Positions 1-9,379 of a DNA stretch of 64,000 bases are shown here, piece by piece. Below the pieces are notes generated by a model. The model made no database searches. It saw only the letters and a list, made by a program, of their open reading frames with translations, and was not told where the DNA came from. Source of the stretch: Candidatus Symbiothrix dinenymphae (GTDB lineage Bacteria > Bacteroidota > Bacteroidia > Bacteroidales > Azobacteroidaceae); NCBI GenBank assembly GCA_001417715.1, contig BBRT01000327.1, forward strand, positions 1 through 64,000, in the 5' to 3' direction. How positions within the stretch are numbered: the first letter of the stretch is position 1; every line of letters starts with the position of its first letter. The position numbers were made by a program, and so were the translations under genes.

Positions 1-83
1 ACCATACGGCTAATCAACACGCCGTCAAAGGAATGTAAACTCGCTAATGATTCATTTTTTAATTACGCTAAACTTAAAGAAAA
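1..83. other. Left edge, no gene seen
   Basis: AT-rich non-coding stretch leading into the first gene. No ORF tail, hairpin or clear promoter box could be recognised here. Confidence 0.5.
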
Positions 84-1610
84 ATGAGAAATATAAGTAG
101 AATCACATTTTTGGTATTTATCACTGTTTGGCTTTGCGGATGTACGCAGCCACAGGTATCAGATTCGCTTCCACGCAGTGTACCTGAAAAAGAAGGCATG
201 GCGTCGGAGGGAATCCTCCAATTTGTTGAGGCGATAGAACAAAGCGGACAGGAATGGCACAGTTTTGTGCTGTTGCGTCATGGAAAAGTTGTTGCAGAAG
301 CTTGGTGGAATCCCTATCGGCCGGATTTAAAACAGACCATTTATTCTACCAGTAAAACATTCACCTCAACTGCGATAGGTTTTGCCGTCAGCGAAAAACT
401 GCTTACTGTGGACGATAAAGTGATTTCATTTTTTCCGGATTTACTGCCCGATTCGATAAGTCCCAATCTGGCAGAAATGAGAGTGAAGCATTTGTTGAGT
501 ATGACAACGGGACAATATCCCGAACCGCTCAATATTACCACGGGCGACCAATGGGTAAAGAACTTTTTAGCCGCGCCGATACCGAACCAACCGGGTACAA
601 AATTTCTATACAACTCAACGGCTACTTATATGTTGTCGGCTATCATCCAAAAAGTTTCCGGACAAAGACTGGTGGATTTTCTGAAGCCCCGTTTGTTTGA
701 ACCGTTGGCAATCAAAGACGCAGACTGGGAAATTTGTCCGCAAGGCATCAACACCGGCGGATGGGGATTGAGAATTCATACGGAAGATATGGCGAAATTG
801 GGACAACTTTATTTGCAAAAAGGAAAATGGAACGGCAAGCAGTTACTCCCGGAAGCCTGGATTGCAGAAGCTACAACGGCTAAAATAAATCAGAAACCCG
901 ACATCACACCCGAACAAAGGGAGCACGACGATCGGGCGCAAGGCTATTGCTACCAGATTTGGCGTTGCCAACACAATGCTTTCCGTGGCGATGGCGCTTT
1001 CGGACAATACATTATCGTGATGCCCGAACAGGATGCAGTGTTGGCTGTACAAGCCAATGCTTACGATATGCAAAAGGAAATTAACTTTGTGTGGGATTAT
1101 CTTTTACCCGCTATGCACAAGGATACGCTCCCGGAAAACAAACAGCAGGCAACAGCATTGAAGCAAAAACTAAAGACATTGGCAATTCTTCCGGCAAAAG
1201 GTATCTATCAGCAGGAAACCGGTTTTAATCTGAAGACAAACTACACTTTGAACGACAATGCCCAACAACTGAAAAACATGTCGATACAAATGATAGGAGA
1301 TACATGTTCGCTGATTTTCAACGATTTACAATTCGATTTCGGTGAAGAAACCTGGTTGGCCGGTGAAACCACAAAGCCTTGTCCCAACTTGATTCAGTCT
1401 CCGTCGGCGTACCGAGAATTTCCACCCTTTAAGGTTTTTGGTAGTTACCATTGGCAAGATGACCAGACCTTGACATTCATTTTGCGGTACATCGAAAGTC
1501 CCCATTTTGAAACAATGAATTGTAAGTTTGATGGCGACAAGGTACAAATTACGTATAAAAACAGCCTGAACAACCAAACAACACAAATAGAGGGAGGCAG
1601 AATAAAATAA
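84..1610 (+). CDS. Serine hydrolase (class C beta-lactamase-like) lipoprotein
   Basis: A 508-residue protein with a lipoprotein signal peptide (LCGC, Cys20), so probably membrane-anchored and facing the periplasm or surface. The beta-lactamase/PBP-like fold is indicated by S-T-S-K at residues 88-91 (SxxK nucleophile and lysine) and by a FLYNS motif near residue 178 in the position of the YxN motif. About 150 C-terminal residues follow the hydrolase core and may be a separate beta-rich domain. Members of this family include esterases, peptidases and beta-lactamases, so the substrate cannot be assigned. It stands alone ahead of the SusC/SusD operon, separated by 350 bp with two strong hairpins. 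Confidence 0.85.
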   Translation: MRNISRITFLVFITVWLCGCTQPQVSDSLPRSVPEKEGMASEGILQFVEAIEQSGQEWHSFVLLRHGKVVAEAWWNPYRPDLKQTIYSTSKTFTSTAIGFAVSEKLLTVDDKVISFFPDLLPDSISPNLAEMRVKHLLSMTTGQYPEPLNITTGDQWVKNFLAAPIPNQPGTKFLYNSTATYMLSAIIQKVSGQRLVDFLKPRLFEPLAIKDADWEICPQGINTGGWGLRIHTEDMAKLGQLYLQKGKWNGKQLLPEAWIAEATTAKINQKPDITPEQREHDDRAQGYCYQIWRCQHNAFRGDGAFGQYIIVMPEQDAVLAVQANAYDMQKEINFVWDYLLPAMHKDTLPENKQQATALKQKLKTLAILPAKGIYQQETGFNLKTNYTLNDNAQQLKNMSIQMIGDTCSLIFNDLQFDFGEETWLAGETTKPCPNLIQSPSAYREFPPFKVFGSYHWQDDQTLTFILRYIESPHFETMNCKFDGDKVQITYKNSLNNQTTQIEGGRIK

Positions 1611-1689
1611 TGGGTTAAGAATATAATACGCACACATGAACAGTTGCGAAACATGGGGCTGAATTAGCATAGCCGGTGGTGGCGCGAAA

Positions 1690-1722
1690 AAACCTGTTAG
1701 GTCTTCGAGACCTAACAGGTTT
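1690..1722. terminator. 15-bp perfect hairpin, terminator-like or dispersed repeat
   Basis: Perfect inverted repeat: arms AAACCTGTTAGGTCT (1690-1704) and AGACCTAACAGGTTT (1708-1722) around a 3-nt loop. It lies 80 bp after the hydrolase stop codon and ends in TTT, so it could terminate transcription. It could equally be a dispersed palindrome. Confidence 0.6.
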
Positions 1723-1747
1723 GATGATTGACCCTGGAGGCATGCCC

Positions 1748-1796
1748 CAGCCCGAACCGTCATTGCGGACTTGACCCGCAATGACGGTTCGGGCTG
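1748..1796. repeat. 21-bp perfect inverted repeat containing the GTCATTGCGG palindrome
   Basis: Perfect 21-bp arms at 1748-1768 and 1776-1796 around a 7-nt loop. The core, GTCATTGCGG...CCGCAATGAC, belongs to the same palindrome family found at 23.8, 25.0, 47.4, 52.5 and 59.2 kb. Here it is intergenic. The interval 1611-1961 otherwise holds only the hairpin at 1690 and the susC promoter. Confidence 0.8.
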
Positions 1797-1870
1797 AAAG
1801 CCCCGCAATGACGATAACAACGAAATTAACAAACTTTAACATTTTAAAGTGTTAAAGTTTAGAAAATCCA

Positions 1871-1900
1871 TTGTCATTTCAAAAACATTCTTTACCTTTG
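1871..1900 (+). promoter_or_regulatory. Bacteroidota-type promoter of the susC operon
   Basis: TTG at 1871-1873 and TACCTTTG at 1893-1900, separated by 19 bp, fit the TTG-N19-TAnnTTTG pattern of Bacteroidota promoters. The leader to the ATG at 1962 is about 55 nt. Confidence 0.7.
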
Positions 1901-1961
1901 CCGCCGGATTGTCATGGTGGCAGTTCATAACAAATTTTGTTAAACATTAAAAATAAAATTT

Positions 1962-4900
1962 ATGAAGAAAAAGTGTAAAAACAAAAAGTTTGCAAACTTC
2001 GCAAAAATTTTGCTTCTAAGCAGCATTCTCTTGGGGGGGGAGGGCGCAAAACATTCGCGCTGAGGCACCGCAGGAGGCGTTGCAAGTGACAAATGCTTCG
2101 GCACGGACAAAGACCGTTACCGGTTTCGTGTACGATGAAACCGGGGATGGAATGCCCGGAGTCAACATCACCATCAAAGGGAGCACTCGTGGAGTGGCTA
2201 CCGACTTGGATGGTTCGTTCAAAATAGACGTTTCGCCGACGGATGTTTTGGATGTTACGTTTTTGGGGTATGACCTCTACTCCGTGGAGGTGGGCGACAA
2301 GACGAGTCTTGTGATTCCGCTCAAGCCCAAGTCGAATGAGTTGGACGAAGTGACTGTGGTTGCTTTCGGCAAGCAGAAGAAGAGCAGTGTGATTGCCTCC
2401 ATTGAGACAATCAAAGCCTCCGACCTCAGGGTGCCCGCGTCCAACATGACCTCTGCTTTTGCAGGGAAGATTCCGGGAGTTATCTCCTACCAGACAACGG
2501 GTGAGCCGGGTGCCGACAATGCCAAGTTCTTTGTGCGCGGCGTTACCACTTTCGGCTACAAAACAGACCCGTTGATTCTTATTGACGGCTTTGAGGCGAC
2601 CACCGACGACCTCGCCCGTATGCAACCCGACGACATTGAGAGTTTCTCTGTGTTGAAAGACGCTTCGGCAACCGTGCTCTACGGTGCACGAGGTGCTAAT
2701 GGTATCATTTTGGTATCCACCAAGTCGGGACGTGAGGGTACTGTAAAAATCAATGCGCGTGTGGATGTAAATGTGACTACGCCTACACAAATGCCTGAAC
2801 TGATGGATGGGGTGGACTATATGCGTTTGAGTAATCAAACACAGCTGTCTCGCAACCCCAATGCGACGCCAAAGTACAGCGAACAGAAAATCTATGCCAC
2901 CGCTCGGGGAGAAAATCCGATGATTTATCCCAATGTTAATTGGTACGATGCGCTGTTCAACCGGCAGACCACCAATACCAAAGCCAATCTGAACGTTTCA
3001 GGTGGTGGCACGGTGGCTACCTATTATGTTGCCGCAGGATACGAGAACGAAACAGGGTTGCTGAAAGTGGAAGGTAGGAACAATTACAACAACAATATTG
3101 ATATCAATCGGTTCCACCTGCGGAGTAATGTCATTTTCAAACTGACCTCAACCACCACATTGGACACCCGTATTCAGGGACGGTTCGAAAAATATACCGG
3201 TCCATACACTACTAGTCCAGACGAGACTGCAGCAAGTGAGATATTCAAAACGGTGATGAATACCAATCCGGTGGATTTTCCCGCTGTATATGAGCCGGAC
3301 GAAGCCAATCGCTACACGAGGCACACTCTGTTCGGAAGTGTTTTGAGGGGTAGCACCCCCCGAGACAATCCTTATGCCCAAATGGTGAAAGGATATGAAA
3401 ATCGGGACGAAAGTACGCTCACCACACAGGCGACACTGTTGCAGGATTTGGGCATGCTTACCGAAGGATTAAAATTTCAGGCAAAAGTTTCTGCCAATGT
3501 ATGGGGGCGTTCTTCCGCTAAACGTACGATACTGCCATATTACTATTCGGTGAATACCTACGACCCGATTACGAATCAATATACTTTGCTGGGTCTCAAC
3601 CCTACCGCCGGGCGAGCCTATCTTGGCGACGTGGACGGCAAACGTGATGCCACTACCCATTACTATTACGAAGGACGGCTGAACTGGGACCGCCAATTCG
3701 GCAACCACTCCGTAGGAGCGATGGTTGTGGGTCTGGCGGAGGAAAATTTGCTGACCAGCGGCATATCAGGCACCATCTATGAATCGTTGCCCGAAAGGAA
3801 TGCGGGTATTTCCGGCAGGGCTACATACGATTACGATAATCGTTATTTTGCCGAATTTGCATTTGGTTACAATGGTTCCGAAAAGTTCACAGGGGATAAA
3901 AAATTCGGATTTTTCCCCTCCATAGGTGCCGGTTGGTTGGCTTCCAATGAAGCGTTTTGGGAGTCGATGAAAGAAGCTGTCAGTTTGTTGAAACTGAAAT
4001 TTACTTACGGACAGGTGGGCAATGACGCCATCGCCGAACGGAAAGAAAGATTCTTTTTCCTGTCGAATATTGCCCTGAGCGGCAGTCCATACAGGTGGGG
4101 TTCTTCGTTCGGCAATACATACAACGGATATAGCATCGCCCGTTATGCCAATCCCGACATTACCTGGGAGGTTTCCACGAAATACAATCTTGGGCTGGAA
4201 TTGGGCTTTTTCAAAGGCGAAGACTTAAAATTGCAGGTAGATATATTCCGCGATAACCGGAGCAACATCTATTTGGACAGAGAAAATCTCCCTGCATCAG
4301 CAGGTCTGGAAGTAGTGGTGAAAGGCAATGTCGGCGAAGTACAATCGCAGGGAATTGACGGTTCCATCGACTATCAGCACTTTTTCAACAAGGATTTCTG
4401 GCTCACCGGACGGGGCAACTTGACGTATGCCGTCAATAAATACCTTAAATTGGATGAGCCGAATTACAAGGACGAATATCGAAGTCACGTGGGGCGCAAC
4501 ATCAATCAACTTTATGGTTATGCTGCCGAAAGGCTCTTTGTGGATTTGAATGAAATACGCAATTCGCCCGAACAGTCCGTTGGAGCAGCAAGCATAGTAG
4601 AGGCGGGCGACATCAAATATAGCGACATTAACGGTGATGGCAAAGTAGATACTGACGACATGATTCCCCTCGGTTTCCCCTCGGTGCCGGAAATTCAATA
4701 CGGTTTCGGACTGTCGGCAGGGTTCAAGAAATTTGATTTTTCCTTCTTCTTTCAAGGGAATGCAAGGGTTTCATTTTTCATTGACCCCAGTGCCATTTCA
4801 CCGTTCTACAACGACCGCGGTGCGCTTTCCTTCATAGGAGAAAATTCATGGACGGAAACCAATCCCAATGTCCATGCTGCCTGGCCCCGCTTGGCAATGG

Positions 4901-5157
4901 ATCAAATTCCCAATAATACGGTTTCGTCCACCTGGTGGCTGCGCGATGGCTCGTTCCTGCGCTTGAAGTCAATAGAACTCGGCTATAACTTTCCGGCAAT
5001 AGCAAAAATCAAGCTGCAAGGTTGCCGACTATACTTCAGTGCCGAAAATCTGGCTACGTTCAGTGCATTCAAATTGTGGGACCCTGAACTCGGCGGCAAC
5101 GGACTTGGCTATCCGCTTAACAGGAGGTTTAACGTGGGATTGCAACTATCCTTTTAA
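1962..5157 (+). CDS. SusC/RagA family TonB-linked outer membrane protein (frameshift at G8 tract)
   Basis: SusC-type porin that moves oligomers, usually glycans, across the outer membrane with a SusD lipoprotein. The continuous frame is open only from TTG 2080. The natural ATG at 1962 starts a typical signal peptide (MKKKCKNKKFANFAKILLLS) that runs into G8 at 2033-2040 and stops at TGA 2061. With seven Gs the frame reads on as LLGGRAQNIRAEAP into the body, including a plausible peptidase cleavage site. After that come a carboxypeptidase-like regulatory domain (VTGFVYDETGDGMPGVNI), a TonB-box-like VTVVAFG segment, a plug (LKDASATVLYGARGANGIILV) and a barrel ending in Phe. The body is intact, so this is a slippage-controlled gene, a recent mutation or a sequencing error. 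It is first in an operon with SusD and two lipoproteins. Confidence 0.9.
2033..2040 (+). repeat. G8 homopolymer in the susC signal peptide
   Basis: Eight consecutive Gs, followed by AGGG, in the signal-peptide codons. Seven or ten Gs would join the ATG at 1962 to the long frame. Eight put it out of frame. Confidence 0.85.
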
Positions 5158-5182
5158 TTAATAATTTAAAAATATCAGAAAT

Positions 5183-7231
5183 ATGAAATCATATAGAAAA
5201 TTTATTCGTAGAGACGTGGCGCGCCACGTCTGTACATTCATTGTCGCCGCGATGTTCATTTTCCCGGCGTGCTCGGATTATTTAGACATTGTTCCCGACA
5301 ATACATTGACGTTGGACGATGTTTTCACAGTGAGGAAAGATGCGTATAATGCATTGGCAAAGGTGTATTACTATATGCCACCTGATGCAAGCTGGCACTA
5401 CACTTCATGGGTACTCGGAGATGAATACCTGTTGCCAACCGTTTTGGACAACCGAGCTGATTGCGAGCTGTACCAGCAGGTAACGCGAGGTATGAACACT
5501 GCCACGCTTCCCATCATGAGTTACTGGTCAGGCATGGCAATACCTACTACTACTAACGCCGCACCAAGCTTATACCAGGCAATTAACAGCATCTATGTCT
5601 TTTTGTCCAATATTGACAAGGTGCGCGATATGGAGGATTCGGAAAAAAAAGACTGGAAAGCGCAGGCGAAATTCATGCTCGGCTATTACAATTTCCTCCT
5701 GGTGCGGCAAACGGGTCCTATTGTGCTGAAAAAGAGCGAAACAACGCCAACCGCCTCCGATGACGAACTCTATCCGCACCGTGCCACAATAGACGAATGT
5801 TTTGATTTTATCCTCCAGTGTATGACTGAGGCCATCCCCGATTTGGAAGAACAACGGGTTGGAGCTGATTTGGGACAGATTGACCGTATAGGTGCTACCG
5901 CCATTAAGGCAAGAGTGCTTATTTACAGGGCAAGTCCGTTTTACAATGGCAATAGCGAGTTTTACAGCGATTTTACCAATCACAACGGTGAGTACTTTTT
6001 CCCGCAAACGTATGACAAGGAGAAGTGGAAAGATGCCATTGATGCCATAGATGCGGCTATCAATTTGGCAAAACTAAACGGGAAGGATTTATATACTTGC
6101 AACAGAGCGGCCTATGTCTACGACCGGGAAGATTTTAGGCTACAACCTGCCAGAATGAAGACATTGTACGATTTACGCATGATAATTGCTGACCCATGGA
6201 ACGAGGAACTGCTCTGGGGACAATCGCAATACCTTACGTCGTGGGGTAGCCTGGGTACTTGGAGTTTTGTATTAGTAGGTGGTACCCAAATAGCATTGCC
6301 TGCCGGTCGAACATATACACCTCCCGGAGCTGAGACCGGATTTAACAACGGAGCCTTTAACAATGTAAGCGGCACTTATAATGCGCTGGAACGATTTTAT
6401 ACGAAGAACGGGCTTCCGATAGATGATGACCTAACCTTTAACCAATCATCCATGTTCACCCTAACAACAACTCCGCTGGATGATGGCTCCGGTGCGTATG
6501 AAGCCGTCCGTGGTTATCTACAGCCGAACGCGGAAACACTGGAAATGTATCTGAATCGCGAACCGCGTTTCTATGCCAATTTGGGTATCACCGGTGGCTG
6601 GTGGCGTTCGCACGGTACTCGTATCCCAACCTCGTTTTACCTCGGTGAACCCGGAAATGAGTGGAACGTCGCCCAACTCACCCCAACTGAGCGACGTTTT
6701 GAGGCCGGAATAGGCGTTCAAAAATTAGTTCATCCCGAAACAACTACGGGAGACGATGGACGATGGATAAAAACGCCCCTTCCCATTATACGGTTGGCAG
6801 ACCTGTACCTGATGCGGGCTGAGGCATGGAACGAGTATGAGGGACCCTCTCAAAAAGTGTATGACGACATCAACCTCGTGCGCAGAAGAGCGGGCATAGA
6901 TGATGTGCAAACAACATGGAGCAATGCAGCAGTAGCCCGAACGGTGGGCAAACACACAACACCGGATGGCTTGCGCGAAATCATCCTGCAGGAAAGAGGT
7001 GTTGAGCTGGCTTTCGAAGGACAGCGTTTTTGGGACATGTACCGCCACAAAAGAGCACACAACGAATTTTCGGACCCCATCATGGGATGGAACAATATAG
7101 GCACCGGTGCAACATTCTTCCAACTCGCACCGAGACAGATAAGGTCGTTTACCATCAGGGACTATTTGTGGCCAATTGCTACCAAGGAAATGAATACCAA
7201 TGCAAATCTTATTCAAAATCCGGGATGGTGA
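5183..7231 (+). CDS. SusD/RagB family nutrient-binding lipoprotein
   Basis: A 682-residue surface lipoprotein, the usual substrate-binding lid of a SusC porin. It begins 25 bp after susC. The lipobox FPAC puts the lipidated Cys at residue 30, and the mature start SDYLDIVPDNT is typical of SusD. The C-terminal SusD signature PIIRLADLYLMRAEAWNEYE and a final NPGW motif support the family. It is on the long side for SusD. The signal peptide is unusual: its N-region (RRDVARHVCT) is encoded by a perfect 20-bp palindrome that looks like an inserted dispersed repeat. The ligand cannot be read from sequence, but the DUF5000 and DUF4998 neighbours suggest a complex glycan. Confidence 0.93.
   Translation: MKSYRKFIRRDVARHVCTFIVAAMFIFPACSDYLDIVPDNTLTLDDVFTVRKDAYNALAKVYYYMPPDASWHYTSWVLGDEYLLPTVLDNRADCELYQQVTRGMNTATLPIMSYWSGMAIPTTTNAAPSLYQAINSIYVFLSNIDKVRDMEDSEKKDWKAQAKFMLGYYNFLLVRQTGPIVLKKSETTPTASDDELYPHRATIDECFDFILQCMTEAIPDLEEQRVGADLGQIDRIGATAIKARVLIYRASPFYNGNSEFYSDFTNHNGEYFFPQTYDKEKWKDAIDAIDAAINLAKLNGKDLYTCNRAAYVYDREDFRLQPARMKTLYDLRMIIADPWNEELLWGQSQYLTSWGSLGTWSFVLVGGTQIALPAGRTYTPPGAETGFNNGAFNNVSGTYNALERFYTKNGLPIDDDLTFNQSSMFTLTTTPLDDGSGAYEAVRGYLQPNAETLEMYLNREPRFYANLGITGGWWRSHGTRIPTSFYLGEPGNEWNVAQLTPTERRFEAGIGVQKLVHPETTTGDDGRWIKTPLPIIRLADLYLMRAEAWNEYEGPSQKVYDDINLVRRRAGIDDVQTTWSNAAVARTVGKHTTPDGLREIILQERGVELAFEGQRFWDMYRHKRAHNEFSDPIMGWNNIGTGATFFQLAPRQIRSFTIRDYLWPIATKEMNTNANLIQNPGW
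5212..5231. repeat. Perfect 20-bp palindrome within the SusD signal peptide
   Basis: AGACGTGGCGCGCCACGTCT is self-complementary. It sits inside the coding region and supplies the arginine-rich N-region of the signal peptide. Confidence 0.75.
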
Positions 7232-7286
7232 ATTTAGAGTTTAGTTATTAGAGTTTAGAGTTTAGAAATTTAAAAATAGAAAAGAT

Positions 7287-8573
7287 ATGAAAAAGTTTAA
7301 AGAAATAGCAAAGACAGCTCTTTTGATGCTGTTTGTAGTCGCGGGCTTTTATGCCTGCCAGGAGTCGGACAGGCTCACTATCGGCTCGGACGATGGTGTT
7401 GCGCCCGGACCACCCACAGTGACAGGTAGATTGCCGCTCAACGGTGGTGTAAGGTTCTATTATCAAGTTCCTTCCAACAGCGACCTGCTGAGTATTGACG
7501 CCGAATATACAGCCGCCAACGGCGATGTAAGACGCTTCTCAGCCTCTTATTTCATCGATTCGTTGGACGTTTTAGGGATGACGGGTGAACAAACTGTCCA
7601 GCTGTATGCTGTGGACAGGGCTGGAAACAAATCAACTCCCGTTTCGGAAAATGTGGTCCCGTTAAAATCGACTGTTTCACAGGTTTTTGATTCCATATCC
7701 CTAAAACCGGGGTTTGGCGCACTGTTAGTGTACTGGAAAAATCTAAATCTACCGGCGGAACGGGTAAATGTGTATGTGACACTCAACTATACGTTGCAAG
7801 GTGCCGCTCGCGAAACGAACATAGTGTTTACCTCCAACTATGCCAGTGACCAAAGAGTTATCCGGCTGGCCGACATTGCCTCAGTTGATGTGAACGTATA
7901 TGTGGGAGACAGATTTGGTAATGCGTCGGCATCGCTCAACAAACAGTTTGCACTGATGCAGGACGTGGCGATTCCCAAAAAAGATTGGGTACTGCCTGAA
8001 CCAAATGATACCATTGGAGGTATCCCTATGATGTTCGGAAACGGTATTGAGGGTAAAAACCGTTATGTAATAGACGGAATTGTTGACTATGGTCGCTCTA
8101 TCAACTATCTGAAAACAAACAATTTGGGTCGTACCGGACAAACTGCAGACGGGAACGCGCCATGGAACTTCATCATTGATTTGGGCGACACCTACGAATT
8201 GAGCCGTATCGTTACCCATCAGTTCCATCTGGGCAACGCCGAGCATCCCGAATTGGACAGGGCAAACTATTATGCGGGCGGGAACGTAAACACTTACAAT
8301 ATGTATGTGTGGACAGGTGCCGGAGACCCGACGCAGCAGCCATGGAACGAGGCCGGATGGGAATTTGTCAGGCGACATACAATTCCTGTTCCGGTCGGGC
8401 TAAGCAATGCCGAAATGTCCCGACAGGGACATGAGGGCGATGAAGCACTCATGTATCCGGATGACCCGCGTTACACACCACCGACCCGTTGGTTCAGGTA
8501 CGAGGCACTCACCGCTTTTTCCGGTAATCCAACTAATCTTTCGGAAATAACCCTGTATGCTAAAAAAAAGTGA
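7287..8573 (+). CDS. DUF4959/DUF5000-type surface lipoprotein of the SusC/D operon
   Basis: A 428-residue lipoprotein (lipobox FYAC, Cys24). The N-terminal half has two Ig/fibronectin-like stretches (AVDRAGNKSTP, YVGDRFGNAS) like DUF4959/DUF5126. The C-terminal 150 residues (WNFIIDLGDTYELSRIVTHQ to LSEITLYAKKK) resemble the DUF5000 / F5/8-type-C discoidin fold, a likely carbohydrate-binding module. Such proteins commonly follow SusD and are thought to be surface glycan-binding proteins. It is third in the operon, 55 bp after susD. No catalytic motif is visible. Confidence 0.8.
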   Translation: MKKFKEIAKTALLMLFVVAGFYACQESDRLTIGSDDGVAPGPPTVTGRLPLNGGVRFYYQVPSNSDLLSIDAEYTAANGDVRRFSASYFIDSLDVLGMTGEQTVQLYAVDRAGNKSTPVSENVVPLKSTVSQVFDSISLKPGFGALLVYWKNLNLPAERVNVYVTLNYTLQGAARETNIVFTSNYASDQRVIRLADIASVDVNVYVGDRFGNASASLNKQFALMQDVAIPKKDWVLPEPNDTIGGIPMMFGNGIEGKNRYVIDGIVDYGRSINYLKTNNLGRTGQTADGNAPWNFIIDLGDTYELSRIVTHQFHLGNAEHPELDRANYYAGGNVNTYNMYVWTGAGDPTQQPWNEAGWEFVRRHTIPVPVGLSNAEMSRQGHEGDEALMYPDDPRYTPPTRWFRYEALTAFSGNPTNLSEITLYAKKK

Positions 8574-8610
8574 GTCAATAATGTAAAACAATAATTAAAA
8601 ATAAAAGAAC

Positions 8611-9303
8611 ATGAAACGAATAGCAATTTTTGTTTTTGGAGCCATATTATTAGGCTCATGTAGCGATATGGGCGACTCTGTTAAAGATTACGTGACAGAA
8701 GAAACCGTATATCCGGGCAGATTCGATAAGGCGGTCGCAACAACCGGTTACGAGAATGTGGAAATAGACCTGTTGAACGCGGGACGCATTTTGTCGAGCG
8801 AAATATATTTGGGTAAAGCCAAGAAGACCGTTATTGAATATGGCGATCAGCAGGAGGTGAGAGACAGTCTCTGCTCGTGGGTAAAAATCACCGGTCTTAC
8901 GCAACCGGTAACCTACAAGTTCATCATCTATTCCATGGATGAGGACGGTAACAAGTCTTTGACGAGGGAAGTGCTTCGGGCACCTTTTACCGCCGCCGAC
9001 AAGAAACTTTTAGTTATCCCTGCTCCGCTCATAGAGCATCTCGGTGGTGGTGACGTAAAGGTAGAATGGAATCAGAATATAACTTCCATGTCCCTGACCT
9101 ATCTCGACAAATTGGTTTATTCCGTCGGTCGAGGCGGTGCGCAAGTCACGCTTGACGGTACTACGCAACAGCCCTCATTCATAGAGAATGTTGCAGTCGG
9201 CGATACTCTACACATGCAGTACCGCGTGATACCGAAAGTAAGCAATGTGCAAATCATAGACACAATATGGTTAGAGCGCGCATTGGTTATTCCCCCATTG
9301 TGA
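8611..9303 (+). CDS. DUF4998 domain lipoprotein
   Basis: A 230-residue lipoprotein (LGSC, Cys17) ending the SusC/D operon. An Ig-like repeat pattern (YPGRFDKAVATTGYENVEIDL; YKFIIYSMDEDGNKS) is typical of DUF4998 proteins, which accompany DUF4959/DUF5000 proteins in polysaccharide-utilisation-type loci. A role as an accessory glycan-binding surface protein is inferred from position only. No enzyme motif is seen, and no glycoside hydrolase is encoded in this operon within the window. Confidence 0.75.
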   Translation: MKRIAIFVFGAILLGSCSDMGDSVKDYVTEETVYPGRFDKAVATTGYENVEIDLLNAGRILSSEIYLGKAKKTVIEYGDQQEVRDSLCSWVKITGLTQPVTYKFIIYSMDEDGNKSLTREVLRAPFTAADKKLLVIPAPLIEHLGGGDVKVEWNQNITSMSLTYLDKLVYSVGRGGAQVTLDGTTQQPSFIENVAVGDTLHMQYRVIPKVSNVQIIDTIWLERALVIPPL

Positions 9304-9325
9304 AAGCATGGGGCGCATGATGATG

Positions 9326-9355
9326 TTAGGGGCGCACCGGTGTGTGCGCCCCTAA
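9326..9355. terminator. Hairpin between convergent genes
   Basis: Perfect 12-bp arms TTAGGGGCGCAC and GTGCGCCCCTAA around 6 nt, between the plus-strand lipoprotein and the minus-strand YgiQ gene. Probably a bidirectional terminator. Confidence 0.65.
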
Positions 9356-9379
9356 TTATTGTTGAATACAGGCTGTAAA

